Positions 1-10,815 of a DNA stretch of 64,000 bases are shown here, piece by piece (the stretch's first letter is position 1; every line of letters begins with the position of its first letter). The notes under the pieces were generated by a model that was not told where the DNA came from, ran no database searches, and worked only from the letters and a program-made list of their open reading frames with translations. This stretch comes from Gordonia humi. Lineage in GTDB: Bacteria > Actinomycetota > Actinomycetes > Mycobacteriales > Mycobacteriaceae. The position numbers were made by a program, and so were the translations under genes. The stretch is from contig NZ_JACIFP010000001.1 in assembly GCF_014197435.1 (NCBI RefSeq), forward strand, positions 3,224,001 to 3,288,000. The letters run 5' to 3'.

Positions 1-1
1 T

Positions 2-1645
<1,644 letters not shown>

Positions 1646-1655
1646 TCCCACCCCG

Positions 1656-3038
1656 ATGGACATCGTGATCATCGTCGCGAGCCTGATCGGCTTCGTGGCC
1701 TTGACCCTGGGAACGGCCCTGTTCGTCGCGGGTGAGTTCTCGCTCACCGCCCTGGAGCGATCGACGATCTCCGACGACGTCGCGCGCCGCGGCGACCGTC
1801 GGGCGCGTGCCGTCGACCGCGCGCACCGCACTCTCTCGTTCCAACTGTCGGGCGCACAGCTCGGCATCACGATCACCACGCTGATCACCGGTTACATCGC
1901 CGAACCGGTGCTGGCCAAACTGTTCGATCCGATCCTCGAGGCGCTCGGCGCGCACGGTTCGGTCAAGACCGGGATCTCGCTGGCCGCATCGCTGATCATC
2001 GCGACCTCGCTGTCGATGGTGCTCGGCGAACTGGTGCCCAAGAACCTGGCCATCGCCAAACCGCTCGCCGTCGCCCGATTCACCTCCGTGCCCATGATGG
2101 CGTTCTCGCGCGTCTTCAAATACGCGATCACCGGACTGAACGGAAGCGCCAACGCGCTGGTCCGCAGGTTGGGAGTGGAGCCGACCGAGGAACTGCAGTC
2201 GGCGCGATCGTCCGCAGAGCTCGCGGCGATCGTCCGCAATTCGGCTCTGGAGGGCGAACTCGACGCCGACACCGCACGGCTGGTGGATCGGTCGCTGCGG
2301 TTCGGCGATCTGACCGCCGAGGACCTGATGACACCGCGTGTCCGGGTGGAGAGCCTGGAACCCGGAGACACGGTCCGCGATCTGATCGCCGCGTCGTCGC
2401 GGACCGGTCACTCGCGCTTCCTCGTCGCCGACGACGGTGATCTGGACAATCTGATCGGCGTCGTCCACATCAAGCAGGCGTTCACCGTGCGGACGGCGGC
2501 CCAGTCGACGACGCCGCTGCGATCGTTGGCGCGGCCGGTGACCCGGGTGCCGGACTCACTCGACGGCGACGCCCTCAAGGACCGGATCTCGGCCGACGGA
2601 CTCGAGGTGTGCGTCGTGGTCGACGAGTACGGCGGTACGGCCGGGATCGTGACCTCGGAGGACCTCATCGAGGAGATCCTGGGCAACGTGACCGACGAAC
2701 ACGACAACGAGGAGTCCGAGGTGGCGCGCGTGGGCAACGGCTTCCGCTGCGCCGGACTGCTCCGCCTCGACGAGGTCGCGGACGCGATCGGCTACCGCGC
2801 CCCGGACGGCGCGTACGAGACGCTCGGCGGCCTGGTCATGTTCCAGCTGCGCCGCATTCCCGAGGTGGGCGACGTCGTCGACCTCCCGGTCCGCGAGACC
2901 AACGCGGACACCGAGGACTCCGCCGCGCCGCAGCGCTGGCGCGGCACCGTGGTCCGCATGGATCAGCGACGGGTGGACCAGGTGTGGTTGACCACCGTCG
3001 ACGAGGCCGCGCCGGAGATCGGAGCCGACCATGGGTGA
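1656..3038 (+). CDS. CNNM (DUF21)/CBS-pair/CorC-HlyC membrane protein, Rv1842c-like
   Basis: 460 residues. The N-terminal half is a DUF21/CNNM transmembrane domain, with helices near residues 5-27, 65-90 and 100-125 and the motif LGELVPKNLAIAKP. A CBS pair follows (about 220-340; LMTPRVRVESLEPGD and VVDEYGGTAGIVTSEDLIEEI), then a C-terminal CorC/HlyC transporter-associated domain. The family is linked to Mg2+ or Co2+ transport, and some members are mislabelled haemolysins. The substrate cannot be read here. Start ATG 1656 gives the expected membrane N-terminus MDIVIIVASLIG. The 3' end overlaps the next CNNM gene by 8 bp, as in the Rv1842c-Rv1841c pair, so translational coupling and heteromer formation are plausible. 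Confidence 0.9.
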   Translation: MDIVIIVASLIGFVALTLGTALFVAGEFSLTALERSTISDDVARRGDRRARAVDRAHRTLSFQLSGAQLGITITTLITGYIAEPVLAKLFDPILEALGAHGSVKTGISLAASLIIATSLSMVLGELVPKNLAIAKPLAVARFTSVPMMAFSRVFKYAITGLNGSANALVRRLGVEPTEELQSARSSAELAAIVRNSALEGELDADTARLVDRSLRFGDLTAEDLMTPRVRVESLEPGDTVRDLIAASSRTGHSRFLVADDGDLDNLIGVVHIKQAFTVRTAAQSTTPLRSLARPVTRVPDSLDGDALKDRISADGLEVCVVVDEYGGTAGIVTSEDLIEEILGNVTDEHDNEESEVARVGNGFRCAGLLRLDEVADAIGYRAPDGAYETLGGLVMFQLRRIPEVGDVVDLPVRETNADTEDSAAPQRWRGTVVRMDQRRVDQVWLTTVDEAAPEIGADHG

Positions 3039-4107
3039 CATCGGCGGAGTCCTGCTGACCGTTCTGTTGCTGGCCGCGAACGCCTTCTTCGTCGGTGCCG
3101 AGTTCTCCCTGATCGCGGCGCGCCGCGATCGTCTGGTCGCCCTCGAGGACGCGGGCAAGAAGCGCGCTCGCACGGTGATCACGGCGACCGGGAACCTCTC
3201 GTTGATGCTCGCCGGCTGCCAGTTGGGCATCACCATCTGCTCGATCCTCCTCGGCCGGATCGGCGAGCCCGCGATCGCGCATCTCCTGGAGAAGCCGCTG
3301 GAACTGGTGCACATTCCCGACGGGCTGCTGCACCCGATCTCGTTCGTGGTGGCGCTGATGCTCGTCGTCGTGCTGCACATCCTGCTCGGCGAGATGGTCC
3401 CGAAGAACATCGCCCTCGCCGGCCCGGAGAACGCGGCCATGGTGTTGGTGCCGATCCACCTGTGGTTCCTGCGCCTGGCCAAGCCGATCATCTGGCTCTA
3501 CAACGCGTTGGCGAACGGAACCCTCCGACTGATGCGAGTCGAACCCAAGGACGAGCTCGCGACGACCGTCACCGAGACCGAACTGGCGCAGATGATCGGC
3601 GAGTCGCGCGAGTTCGGCCTGCTCGACGCCGGTGAGCACGACCGACTGACGCGGGCGCTCGACACCGTCCGCCGCACGGTGCGCGAGGTGATGATCCCCC
3701 TGTCGGGCGTGCGCAGCGTCCGACTGCGACCGGACCCCGAGACCGGCGGACTCGGCCCGCGGCTGGGCTCGGTCGAGGACGCCGTGCGCGAGACCGGCTT
3801 CTCCCGGTTCCCGGTCCGCGGACTCGACGGATCGTACATCGGCTATCTGCATCTCAAGGACGTGCTCGACGACGTCTTCGACGAGAACGTCGACGCCGAC
3901 TCGCTGGTGGCGGTCGACCGCATCCGCCCGCTGCCGAAGATCAACGCCGCGGTGCCCCTCGACGAGGCGGCCACGCAGATGCAGAAGGCCAGTGCACACC
4001 TGGGCGCCGTGGTCGACGACGGCGGCGCGATCATCGGCATGCTCGCCCTGGCCGATCTCGCCGAGGCCTTCGTCGGCGACGTCCGCGACTCCACGCACCG
4101 GATCTGA
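3031..4107 (+). CDS. CNNM (DUF21)/CBS-pair membrane protein, Rv1841c-like
   Basis: 358 residues. The DUF21 domain has a first helix at about 4-25 (GGVLLTVLLLAANAFFVGAEF) and the hallmark LGEMVPKNIALAGP; a CBS pair lies near 215-345. Unlike its upstream partner it ends after the CBS pair and lacks the CorC/HlyC domain. The paralogues share the AxxFFxxAEFSL/GELVPKN plan but differ in length, as in the mycobacterial pair, which suggests different roles in one complex. The start overlaps the previous stop by 8 bp, and the stop overlaps the next start in an ATGA-type junction at 4104-4109. Ion-transport function is inferred from family only. Confidence 0.9.
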   Translation: MGDIGGVLLTVLLLAANAFFVGAEFSLIAARRDRLVALEDAGKKRARTVITATGNLSLMLAGCQLGITICSILLGRIGEPAIAHLLEKPLELVHIPDGLLHPISFVVALMLVVVLHILLGEMVPKNIALAGPENAAMVLVPIHLWFLRLAKPIIWLYNALANGTLRLMRVEPKDELATTVTETELAQMIGESREFGLLDAGEHDRLTRALDTVRRTVREVMIPLSGVRSVRLRPDPETGGLGPRLGSVEDAVRETGFSRFPVRGLDGSYIGYLHLKDVLDDVFDENVDADSLVAVDRIRPLPKINAAVPLDEAATQMQKASAHLGAVVDDGGAIIGMLALADLAEAFVGDVRDSTHRI

Positions 4108-4991
4108 TGCAGGCTCTCGCACGCCCGGAATGGACCGCCCGCGCGGCCGACCACCGGGCGCGGATCGAACGGCTCGTCGGCCCGTACCTGCGGATGCGCC
4201 GACGCGGTGTGAAGCATCCGGTGATCGACTTCCTGTTCACCTACTACTCGGCGCGGCCGGCGCAGGTCACCGGCTGGCACCCCGGATACGGTGTCGTGCT
4301 GCGCGACGCCCCGGAGTTCGAGGATGCGCGCGGCTACGAGGTCGGCGACGACGGCGGCGTCGCGGTGTCGGCCGAACACCTGGCCGACCGGCTGCATCTG
4401 GTCACCGCGACCGCGCGGATCGTCGACGCCACCGCGTCGCGCCCGGCGCGGATGGGCTGTTTCGGACTGCACGAGTGGGCCATGGTGTACCGCACCGACG
4501 AGAAGCGGCATCCGCATCCCCTGCGTCTCGGGGCGGCGGGCACCGACGCCGTCGTCGAGGCCGGCCGTCTGCAGTGCACCCACTACGACGCGTTCCGGTT
4601 CTTCACCGAACCGGCTCGTGGGCGCAACCCGATCGCGTTGACCCGCGACGACGCCGTCCACAACGAGCAGCCGGGCTGCCTGCACGCGACGATGGATCTG
4701 TACCGCTACTGTCTGCGTCTGTCGCCGCTGATCGGCTCCGATCTGCTCGCCGACTCCTTCGACCTGGCCCTGACCGCCCGGGAACTGGATATGCGGGCGA
4801 GCCCGTACGATCTGGCGGGCGTCACCGACATGGCGGGCCGACCGTACGAACCGGTGCCGATCGAGACCCACGAGGGCCGGGCCCGGTACGTGAGCGAGCA
4901 GACTGCGATCGCACGACGGGGCGCGGCGCTCCGCGATAGACTGAGCAGCACCTGTCGGGGCCTCGTCGAGGTCTCCCGGACCGGTCGATGA
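4107..4991 (+). CDS. conserved actinobacterial protein, often labelled 3-methyladenine DNA glycosylase
   Basis: 294 residues with no signal peptide and no membrane segments. Conserved-looking blocks are KHPVIDFLFTYYSARP near residue 33, MGCFGLHEWAMVYR near 115, CTHYDAFRFFTEPA near 157, QPGCLHATMDLYRY and ARELDMRASPYDL. I recall homologues in actinobacteria carrying the label '3-methyladenine DNA glycosylase', but I see no helix-hairpin-helix or other glycosylase signature, so the label should be treated as unproven. It is translationally coupled to the CNNM gene. The His, Cys and Asp-rich blocks suggest an enzyme. It is the last gene of the guaB1 run. Confidence 0.7.
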   Translation: MQALARPEWTARAADHRARIERLVGPYLRMRRRGVKHPVIDFLFTYYSARPAQVTGWHPGYGVVLRDAPEFEDARGYEVGDDGGVAVSAEHLADRLHLVTATARIVDATASRPARMGCFGLHEWAMVYRTDEKRHPHPLRLGAAGTDAVVEAGRLQCTHYDAFRFFTEPARGRNPIALTRDDAVHNEQPGCLHATMDLYRYCLRLSPLIGSDLLADSFDLALTARELDMRASPYDLAGVTDMAGRPYEPVPIETHEGRARYVSEQTAIARRGAALRDRLSSTCRGLVEVSRTGR

Positions 4992-5104
4992 AATGAAGTT
5001 ACCAGCGGGTATCATAGTCGCCGCAGGGTGCATCCGTACCCGGAATGAACCACAACGTCATAGATGTTGGATTGTTCGCTTCCTACGCACACCGAAAGGT
5101 CGTC

Positions 5105-7279
5105 ATGTCTGATCGTGTCACCGTCAACGGCTTGCAAGTCGCTGAGGTCCTCTACGACTTCGTCAACAACCAGGCTCTTCCGGGTACCGGCGTAGACGCC
5201 GAGAAGTTCTGGGCCGGGGCCGCCGCGGTGATCAACGATCTGGCTCCGCGCAACCGCGAGCTCCTCGCCGTGCGGGACGACTTCCAGACGAAGATCGACG
5301 CGTGGCACCGCGACCACGCCGACGCCGACTTCGCCGAGTACAAGGCCTTCCTGACCGAGATCGGCTACCTGGTCCCCGAGCCCGCCGACTTCGAGATCAC
5401 CACGACGGGCGTCGACGACGAGATCACCACGGTCCCCGGTCCGCAGCTCGTCGTCCCGATCCTCAACGCCCGTTTCGCGATCAACGCGTCGAACGCGCGC
5501 TGGGGCTCGCTCTACGACGCCCTGTACGGCACCGACGCCATCAGCGAGGCCGACGGCGCCGAGAAGGGCTCGTCGTACAACAAGGTCCGCGGCGACAAGG
5601 TGATCGCATTCGCGAAGGCGTTCCTGGACAAGGCCGTCCCCCTCGAGCACGGCAGCCACGCCGATGCCACGAGCTATGTCGTCGACGGCGACAAGATCGT
5701 CGTCACCGTCGACGGCCGGGCCACGACGTTCGCCGATCCGACCGCGTTCGTCGGCTACACCGGCGACGCCGCGGCACCGACCGCCGTCGCGCTGCGCCAC
5801 AACGGCCTGCACCTGGAGATCCAGATCGACGCCGCGTCGCCGATCGGTTCCACCGACGCCGCCGGCGTCAAGGACGTGCTCGTCGAATCGGCCGTCACCA
5901 CGATCATGGACTTCGAGGACTCGGTCGCCGCGGTCGACGCCGACGACAAGGTCCTCGGCTACACCAACTGGCTCGGCCTGAACAAGGGCGACCTGTCCGA
6001 AGAGGTCACCAAGGGCGGCAAGACGTTCACCCGCGTCCTCAACCCGAACCGGGTGTACACCGCGCCGGACGGCTCCTCGTACGAGGTCCACGGCCGCAGC
6101 CTGCTCTTCGTCCGCAACGTCGGGCACCTGATGACCAACCCCGCCATCCTCGACGCCCAGGGCGACGAGGTCCCGGAGGGCATTCTGGACGCCCTGATCA
6201 CCTCGGCGATCGGCATCCACGGCATGAGCCCCGAGGGCCTGCAGAACTCGCGCACCGGCTCGATCTACATCGTCAAGCCGAAGATGCACGGTCCCGACGA
6301 AGTCGCGTTCACCTCGGAGCTGTTCGGCCGCGTCGAGGACGTCCTCGGCCTCGACCGCAACACCCTCAAGGTCGGCATCATGGACGAGGAGCGTCGCACC
6401 TCGGTCAACCTGAAGGCGTGCATCAAGGCCGCGTCCGAGCGCGTCGTGTTCATCAACACCGGCTTCCTCGACCGCACCGGCGACGAGATCCACACCTCGA
6501 TGGAGGCCGGTCCGTTCGTCCGCAAGGCCGACATCAAGGGCCAGACCTGGTTCAACGCGTACGAGGACTCGAACGTCGACGTCGGTCTGCACGCGGGTCT
6601 GGAGCACAAGGCGCAGATCGGCAAGGGCATGTGGGCCATGCCCGACCTGATGGCCGACATGCTGGCGCAGAAGATCGGCCACCCGACCGCGGGCGCCACC
6701 ACGGCCTGGGTCCCGTCGCCGACCGCGGCCACGCTGCACGCGCTGCACTACCACGAGGTCGACGTCTTCGAGCGGCAGGACGAGATCGCCAAGCGCGATC
6801 CCGCGTCCGTCGACGACATCCTGACGATCCCCCTCGCCAAGAACTCGGCGAAGGGCACCGACTGGACCGACGAGGAGAAGCGCGAGGAACTCGACAACAA
6901 CGCGCAGTCGATCCTCGGCTACGTCGTCCGCTGGATCGATCAGGGCGTCGGCTGCTCGAAGGTGCCCGACATCCACGACGTCGCACTCATGGAGGACCGC
7001 GCGACCCTGCGCATCTCGAGCCAGCTCCTGGCCAACTGGATCCGCCACGACGTGGTCTCCGAGGACGACGTCGTCGACGCCCTCAAGCGGATGGCGCCGG
7101 TCGTCGACCGCCAGAACGCAGGCGACCCGGCGTACCGCCCGCTCGCGGCCGACTTCGACGGCAACATCGCGTTCAACGCCGCCAAGGCGCTGATCCTGCA
7201 GGGCGCGTCGGAGCCGAGCGGGTACACCGAACCGATCCTGCACCGGGCGCGCCGCGAGTACAAGGCGGCCAACGCCTGA
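5105..7279 (+). CDS. glcB: malate synthase G
   Basis: 724 residues, as expected for malate synthase G (about 720-740). It condenses glyoxylate with acetyl-CoA to make malate and CoA, the second step of the glyoxylate shunt. Diagnostic blocks are [14 protein letters not shown] at the N-terminus, [32 protein letters not shown] with the catalytic Arg, [20 protein letters not shown] with the Mg2+-binding Glu, and [23 protein letters not shown] with Cys617 and the general-base Asp 14 residues later. Start ATG 5105 follows AAAGG at 5095-5099; an upstream in-frame ATG at 5045 would add an unconserved 20-residue extension. It is separated from the upstream run by 113 bp and ends at a strong hairpin. 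In M. tuberculosis glcB also sits just beyond the guaB1/CNNM genes. Confidence 0.97.
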   Translation: MSDRVTVNGLQVAEVLYDFVNNQALPGTGVDAEKFWAGAAAVINDLAPRNRELLAVRDDFQTKIDAWHRDHADADFAEYKAFLTEIGYLVPEPADFEITTTGVDDEITTVPGPQLVVPILNARFAINASNARWGSLYDALYGTDAISEADGAEKGSSYNKVRGDKVIAFAKAFLDKAVPLEHGSHADATSYVVDGDKIVVTVDGRATTFADPTAFVGYTGDAAAPTAVALRHNGLHLEIQIDAASPIGSTDAAGVKDVLVESAVTTIMDFEDSVAAVDADDKVLGYTNWLGLNKGDLSEEVTKGGKTFTRVLNPNRVYTAPDGSSYEVHGRSLLFVRNVGHLMTNPAILDAQGDEVPEGILDALITSAIGIHGMSPEGLQNSRTGSIYIVKPKMHGPDEVAFTSELFGRVEDVLGLDRNTLKVGIMDEERRTSVNLKACIKAASERVVFINTGFLDRTGDEIHTSMEAGPFVRKADIKGQTWFNAYEDSNVDVGLHAGLEHKAQIGKGMWAMPDLMADMLAQKIGHPTAGATTAWVPSPTAATLHALHYHEVDVFERQDEIAKRDPASVDDILTIPLAKNSAKGTDWTDEEKREELDNNAQSILGYVVRWIDQGVGCSKVPDIHDVALMEDRATLRISSQLLANWIRHDVVSEDDVVDALKRMAPVVDRQNAGDPAYRPLAADFDGNIAFNAAKALILQGASEPSGYTEPILHRARREYKAANA

Positions 7280-7300
7280 TATACCTCAGTGGTGTGAGAA

Positions 7301-7336
7301 CGCCGAGCCCGGGCCGGATTCGGTCCGGGCTCGGCG
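7301..7336 (+). terminator. hairpin terminator after glcB
   Basis: A 12-bp perfect stem (CGCCGAGCCCGG at 7301-7312 with its complement at 7325-7336) is extended by CCG/CGG inside and closed by a GATT loop. It lies 22 nt past the glcB stop. There is no U-tract, which is common for actinobacterial terminators. Confidence 0.8.
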
Positions 7337-7392
7337 TCGTAGGAGGCCGATGACGCGACGCGCGAGCGTCGGGACGGAAGAAGGGATCCGGG

Positions 7393-8568
7393 GTGTCCAA
7401 GCACTCGACGGGTAAGAACCGGCAGTTCATCGCGAGGCCGCTGGTAGCGGTTGCGCTGATCGTCATCCTCGTCGCGGCCGCGATCACCGCATGGACCAAG
7501 CTCGGCGATCACATCGACGACGACGCCGAGACCGAGGCGCAGACCTGTGTCGAAGGCGCCGCGACCGTGCCGATCGTCGCAGATCCGGCCATCGCGCCCG
7601 GCCTGCAGAAGATCGCCGAGAACTACAACGCGACGTCGCCGATCGTCCGCGACCACTGCGTCACCGTGCAGGTACGACCGGCGGACTCCCGCGCCACCCT
7701 CGAGGGGCTGACCGCGAAGAACTGGGACGCGCAGGCGTTCGGCCCGTTCCCGGGCGCGTGGGTGCCGGAGTCGTCGGTGTGGGCCGCCGCACTCCAGACG
7801 GCGAAGGCCGAGGTGCTGCAGGGCCCGCCCGAGTCGCTGGTGTCCTCCCCCGTCCGGCTGGCCGTCCAACCCGAGGTGGCCGCCGCCGCGAACGGCCGCA
7901 TCGCCTGGGCCGACCTGCCCGACCTGACTCGGGCCAACTCACTGCGCGCATTCGGTCACAGCGACTGGGGTTCGCTGCGCATGGCGATGCCGAACGGTCC
8001 GCAGTCGGACGCCACCGCCCTGGCCGCGCAGGCCGTCGCCGCGGCCACCGCCCGGCAGAACGGCCCGCTGACCGCGGCACAGGTGAATCGTCCCGCGGTC
8101 CGCAGTGCCGTCGAGCAGTTGATGTCGGCGCCGCCGACGGTGGGCGACGGCTCCACCGAGGCCGCCGTCCAGGCGATCGCGCGCGTCGGCGACGCGGCGG
8201 ACGCCGAGGTCCGTGCTGTTCCGGTCACCGAACAGCGCCTGTACGGATCGACGAAGGACGACAAGCGCGCTCGCGTGACCGCCGTGGCGCCGAAGGGCCC
8301 GACGCCGGTCGCCGACTACCCCGTCGTGAAGCTGTCCGGCGACCAGGTGCCCGCACATGTCGGTGACGCGATCGCCGAGTTCTTCACGTTCGTCGGCAGA
8401 CCGCCGCAGATGGCGATCCTCACCGGCATGGGTTTCCGCGGTGCCGGTCCGCTGCCCGCACCGACCGCGACGGTCGACTTCGGCGACGTGACCGATCCGC
8501 TGCCGACGCCCGAGCCGGCCGCGACGGTCGCGATCAGCCGAATCGTGCTGCCGGCCGCGGCGCCCTGA
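7393..8568 (+). CDS. membrane-anchored or secreted substrate-binding-domain protein
   Basis: 391 residues starting at GTG 7393 behind a purine-rich GGAAGAAGGGA. A short basic N-terminus (SKHSTGKNRQFIARP) is followed by one hydrophobic helix at about 17-34, then an extracellular domain. Two cysteines lie close together in the mature part (ETEAQTC and RDHC). The fold reads like the periplasmic binding domain that precedes VWA domains in many actinobacterial proteins (VPIVADPAIAPGLQKIAENYN, then CVTVQVRPAD), but no VWA domain follows. The tail is Pro/Thr/Ala-rich. No ABC transporter genes adjoin, so ligand and role are unknown. Confidence 0.65.
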   Translation: MSKHSTGKNRQFIARPLVAVALIVILVAAAITAWTKLGDHIDDDAETEAQTCVEGAATVPIVADPAIAPGLQKIAENYNATSPIVRDHCVTVQVRPADSRATLEGLTAKNWDAQAFGPFPGAWVPESSVWAAALQTAKAEVLQGPPESLVSSPVRLAVQPEVAAAANGRIAWADLPDLTRANSLRAFGHSDWGSLRMAMPNGPQSDATALAAQAVAAATARQNGPLTAAQVNRPAVRSAVEQLMSAPPTVGDGSTEAAVQAIARVGDAADAEVRAVPVTEQRLYGSTKDDKRARVTAVAPKGPTPVADYPVVKLSGDQVPAHVGDAIAEFFTFVGRPPQMAILTGMGFRGAGPLPAPTATVDFGDVTDPLPTPEPAATVAISRIVLPAAAP

Positions 8569-8619
8569 CGCCGCGTGCGGCGGGTGTCCACCGCACTCCC
8601 CGACCGATCCGCGGCATTC

Positions 8620-8659
8620 GGCGACATGCGCGGCATTCCCGACTGCCGCGCATGTCGCC
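8620..8659. terminator. bidirectional hairpin between convergent genes
   Basis: A 16-bp perfect stem (8620-8635 with 8644-8659; arm GGCGACATGCGCGGCA) and an 8-nt loop lie between the convergent 7393-8568 gene and the DHFR-fold gene. A partial further copy of the GCGCATGTC arm follows at about 8666-8686. Confidence 0.75.
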
Positions 8660-8707
8660 GGGCGCCGCGCATGTCTCGACGGCGCATGGTCGATCGACGG
8701 GGAGAGT

Positions 8708-9346
8708 CTAGGCGAGGCGGTTCCAGAACTGGTGCGTCAGCCCGCTCCCGGTGGTCACCGATTCCACCGTGAACCGATCCTGCAGGTCGGCGTTCCCGTC
8801 CCAGATCGACACCCCGCCGCCGAGGACGATCGGCGACACGACCAGATGCATGAAGTCCACCAGGTCGTCGGCCAGGAACTGGCGTACCGTCGAGGGTCCG
8901 CCGCCGAGACGGATGTCATCGTCGCCCGCGAGATCGCGGGCCACGCCGAGGACCTCGGCCGGCGATCCGCCGACGAAGTGGAAACTCGTGCCGTTGTCGA
9001 AGTGGATCGGCGGCCGCTCGTGGTGGGTCATCACCACGACTGGCGTCCGAAACGGCGGCGCGTCACCCCACCAGCCGACCCACTCGTCGTCGGTCCACGG
9101 CCCCGTCTGCGGTCCGAACTTCCGGCGCCCCATGATCTCGGCGCCGATCCCCTGACCCCACAGACTGTAGAACGCCCGGTCGGCGGTGACCGGTTCGTCG
9201 GTGTTGTGCACCCCCTCGATCACCCGCCCGTCGAAAGCCGCGAACAGCGCCGACGCCCCGCCGATCGGCTCGTCGAACGTCACCGTCCGGCCGGCGCTGA
9301 ATCCGTCGAGTGACGTGTTGAGATTGTGGACCCGAATCCGCGACAT
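8708..9346 (-). CDS. dihydrofolate reductase family (RibD C-terminal-like) protein
   Basis: 212 residues. The RibD-C/DHFR-like fold is seen in HNLNTSLDGFSAG at the N-terminus, EIMGRRKFG near 75, VVMTHHERPP, IRLGGGPSTVRQFL (nucleotide-binding loop) and LHLVVSPIVLGGGVSIW. Family members reduce pterin- or flavin-like substrates with NADPH, but most, including this one, have no assigned substrate. Start ATG 9346 has no Shine-Dalgarno sequence; TACGAT at 9353-9358 (minus strand) with a 6-nt gap points to a leaderless message. A longer frame to 9367 runs through that -10 box and is rejected. Single-gene unit, convergent with the upstream binding protein. Confidence 0.85.
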   Translation of the reverse strand: MSRIRVHNLNTSLDGFSAGRTVTFDEPIGGASALFAAFDGRVIEGVHNTDEPVTADRAFYSLWGQGIGAEIMGRRKFGPQTGPWTDDEWVGWWGDAPPFRTPVVVMTHHERPPIHFDNGTSFHFVGGSPAEVLGVARDLAGDDDIRLGGGPSTVRQFLADDLVDFMHLVVSPIVLGGGVSIWDGNADLQDRFTVESVTTGSGLTHQFWNRLA

Positions 9347-9352
9347 GCGGTG

Positions 9353-9358
9353 ATCGTA
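9353..9358 (-). promoter_or_regulatory. -10 box of leaderless DHFR-family gene
   Basis: TACGAT on the minus strand followed by 6 nt and the ATG at 9346. It fits the TANNNT plus 6-8 nt leaderless pattern repeated across this window. Confidence 0.5.
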
Positions 9359-9390
9359 CGCGCACACGGCGTCCTCCGAAGGACCGACGA

Positions 9391-9414
9391 CGCGGCGGCA
9401 CCGGTGCCGCCGCG
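9391..9414. promoter_or_regulatory. 24-bp perfect palindrome upstream of sulfur operon
   Basis: Two 12-nt arms, CGCGGCGGCACC and GGTGCCGCCGCG, meet without a spacer, 160 bp before sfnG. Weaker dyads follow at 9432-9450 (TGGAA-N9-TTCCA) and 9491-9508 (TGACCG-N6-CGGTCA). These are candidate operators for sulfur-responsive control, or a hairpin that blocks read-through from the left. No regulator gene is adjacent. Confidence 0.4.
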
Positions 9415-9573
9415 GATCGCCTCACCCTGATTGGAACCACGACGATTCCATTCCTGGACCGACCGCGGCGCACGGCGCAGACTCGTCTCGTGACCGCATC
9501 ACCGGTCATTCGACGCCGCTGATCGCTGCGCCGTCGCCCACCACCGCCAGGCCTTGGGGAGGTCTATTCCGTC

Positions 9574-10740
9574 ATGTCCGAAATCAATGCGCAACGGCTC
9601 GAAGCCGCGGCCGCACCCCTGCAGTTCGCCTACTGGGTGCCCAATGTCAGCGGCGGCCTCGTCGTCTCCAAGATCGAACAGCGCACCGACTGGAGCTACG
9701 ACTACAACCGCGAACTCGCGGTGCTCGCCGAGAACAACGGTTTCGACTACGCGCTGACCCAGGTGCGCTACATCGCCTCGTACGGTGCCGCGTACCAACA
9801 GGAGTCGACGGCGTTCTCGCTCGCACTGCTGCTGGCGACGGAGCGGCTCAAGGTGATCGCGGCCGTCCACCCCGGGCTGTGGCAGCCCGGAGTCCTCGCC
9901 AAACTCCTGACCACGGCCGATCACCTGTCGGGTGGACGCGCCGCGGTGAACGTGGTGTCCGGATGGTTCAAAGACGAGTTCACCAAGCTCGGCGAGCCGT
10001 GGCTCGAACACGACGAGCGGTACCGCCGCACCGAGGAGTTCATCACCTACCTGCGCACCATCTGGACCGATGAGCACGCCGAGCTGTCGGGCGACTTCTA
10101 TCGTCTGCACGATTTCGACCTCAAGCCGAAACCGCTCGACCTGCCCGGTCGCCCGCATCCGGAGATCTTCCAGGGCGGCAACTCGACGGCGGCGCGGGCC
10201 ATGGCCGGCCGCGTGTCGGACTGGTATTTCAGCAACGGCAAGGACTTCGACGGCATCACAGAACAGGTGGTGGACGTCAACACCGAGGCCGCACTGCACG
10301 GGCGTTCGGTGAGATTCGGGCTGAACGGCTTCCTCATCGGCAGGGACAGCGAGTCGGAGGCCCGTGACGTGTTGCGGGAGATCGTCGAGAAGGCCGATCG
10401 CGAGGCGGTCGAGGGGTTCGGCTCCGCGGTGACGCAGGCGGGTACGTCGACGTCGAACAAGGAGGGCATGTGGGCCGACTCCGAGTTCGCCGACCTCGTC
10501 CAGTACAACGACGGGTTCCGAACCGGTCTCATCGGCACACCCGAGCAGATCGCCGAGCGCATCGTCGCCTACAAGACGCGCGGAGTGAACCTGTTCCTCC
10601 TCGGTTTCCTCCACTATCTCGAGGACGTCGAGTACTTCGGCACCCGGATCCTGCCTCTGGTCCGCGAACTCGAGGCCGACCTGAACTCCAGCGGCACGCT
10701 CGAGCGCGAACTCGCACGGAACGGTGTGCTCAGCGCCTGA
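9574..10740 (+). CDS. sfnG: dimethyl sulfone monooxygenase SfnG
   Basis: 388 residues, a class-C (LLM) flavin-dependent monooxygenase. SfnG oxidises dimethyl sulfone with FMNH2 and O2 to methanesulfinate and formaldehyde. The N-terminal signature FAYWVPNVSGGLVVSKIEQR and the blocks KVIAAVHPGLWQP, NVVSGWFKDEF, LEHDERYRRTEEF, EIFQGGNS and LVQYNDGFRTGLIGTP match SfnG closely and separate it from generic SsuD enzymes. Start ATG 9574 has GGGGAGG about 9 nt upstream. First gene of a six-gene + strand operon whose flavin reductase (14448-14960) would supply FMNH2. No SfnR-type sigma-54 activator is present. Confidence 0.92.
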   Translation: MSEINAQRLEAAAAPLQFAYWVPNVSGGLVVSKIEQRTDWSYDYNRELAVLAENNGFDYALTQVRYIASYGAAYQQESTAFSLALLLATERLKVIAAVHPGLWQPGVLAKLLTTADHLSGGRAAVNVVSGWFKDEFTKLGEPWLEHDERYRRTEEFITYLRTIWTDEHAELSGDFYRLHDFDLKPKPLDLPGRPHPEIFQGGNSTAARAMAGRVSDWYFSNGKDFDGITEQVVDVNTEAALHGRSVRFGLNGFLIGRDSESEARDVLREIVEKADREAVEGFGSAVTQAGTSTSNKEGMWADSEFADLVQYNDGFRTGLIGTPEQIAERIVAYKTRGVNLFLLGFLHYLEDVEYFGTRILPLVRELEADLNSSGTLERELARNGVLSA

Positions 10741-10775
10741 GCGCGCACCTCACCTCATCGGTTTCGACTCGCCTC

Positions 10776-10794
10776 GCCCGCTCGATCAGCGGGC
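10776..10794 (+). terminator. intercistronic hairpin between sfnG and next gene
   Basis: GCCCGCT at 10776-10782 pairs perfectly with AGCGGGC at 10788-10794 across a 5-nt loop, in the 75-bp gap after sfnG. It may act as a partial terminator or an mRNA-stability element that sets sfnG above the downstream genes. Confidence 0.45.
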
Positions 10795-10815
10795 AATCAC
10801 CCAAGGACACCTCTC

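Noticed and set aside
4107..4991. DNA glycosylase assignment for the gene after the CNNM pair
   Set aside because: The label is remembered from databases but no glycosylase motif is visible, so it was kept only as a doubtful name.
5012..7243. 743-residue minus-strand open frame opposite glcB
   Set aside because: Antisense shadow of a fully conserved malate synthase; no domains.
9347..9573. Sigma-54 promoter upstream of sfnG, as in Pseudomonas
   Set aside because: No TGGCAC-N5-TTGC type -24/-12 element was found and no sigma-54 activator gene is nearby.
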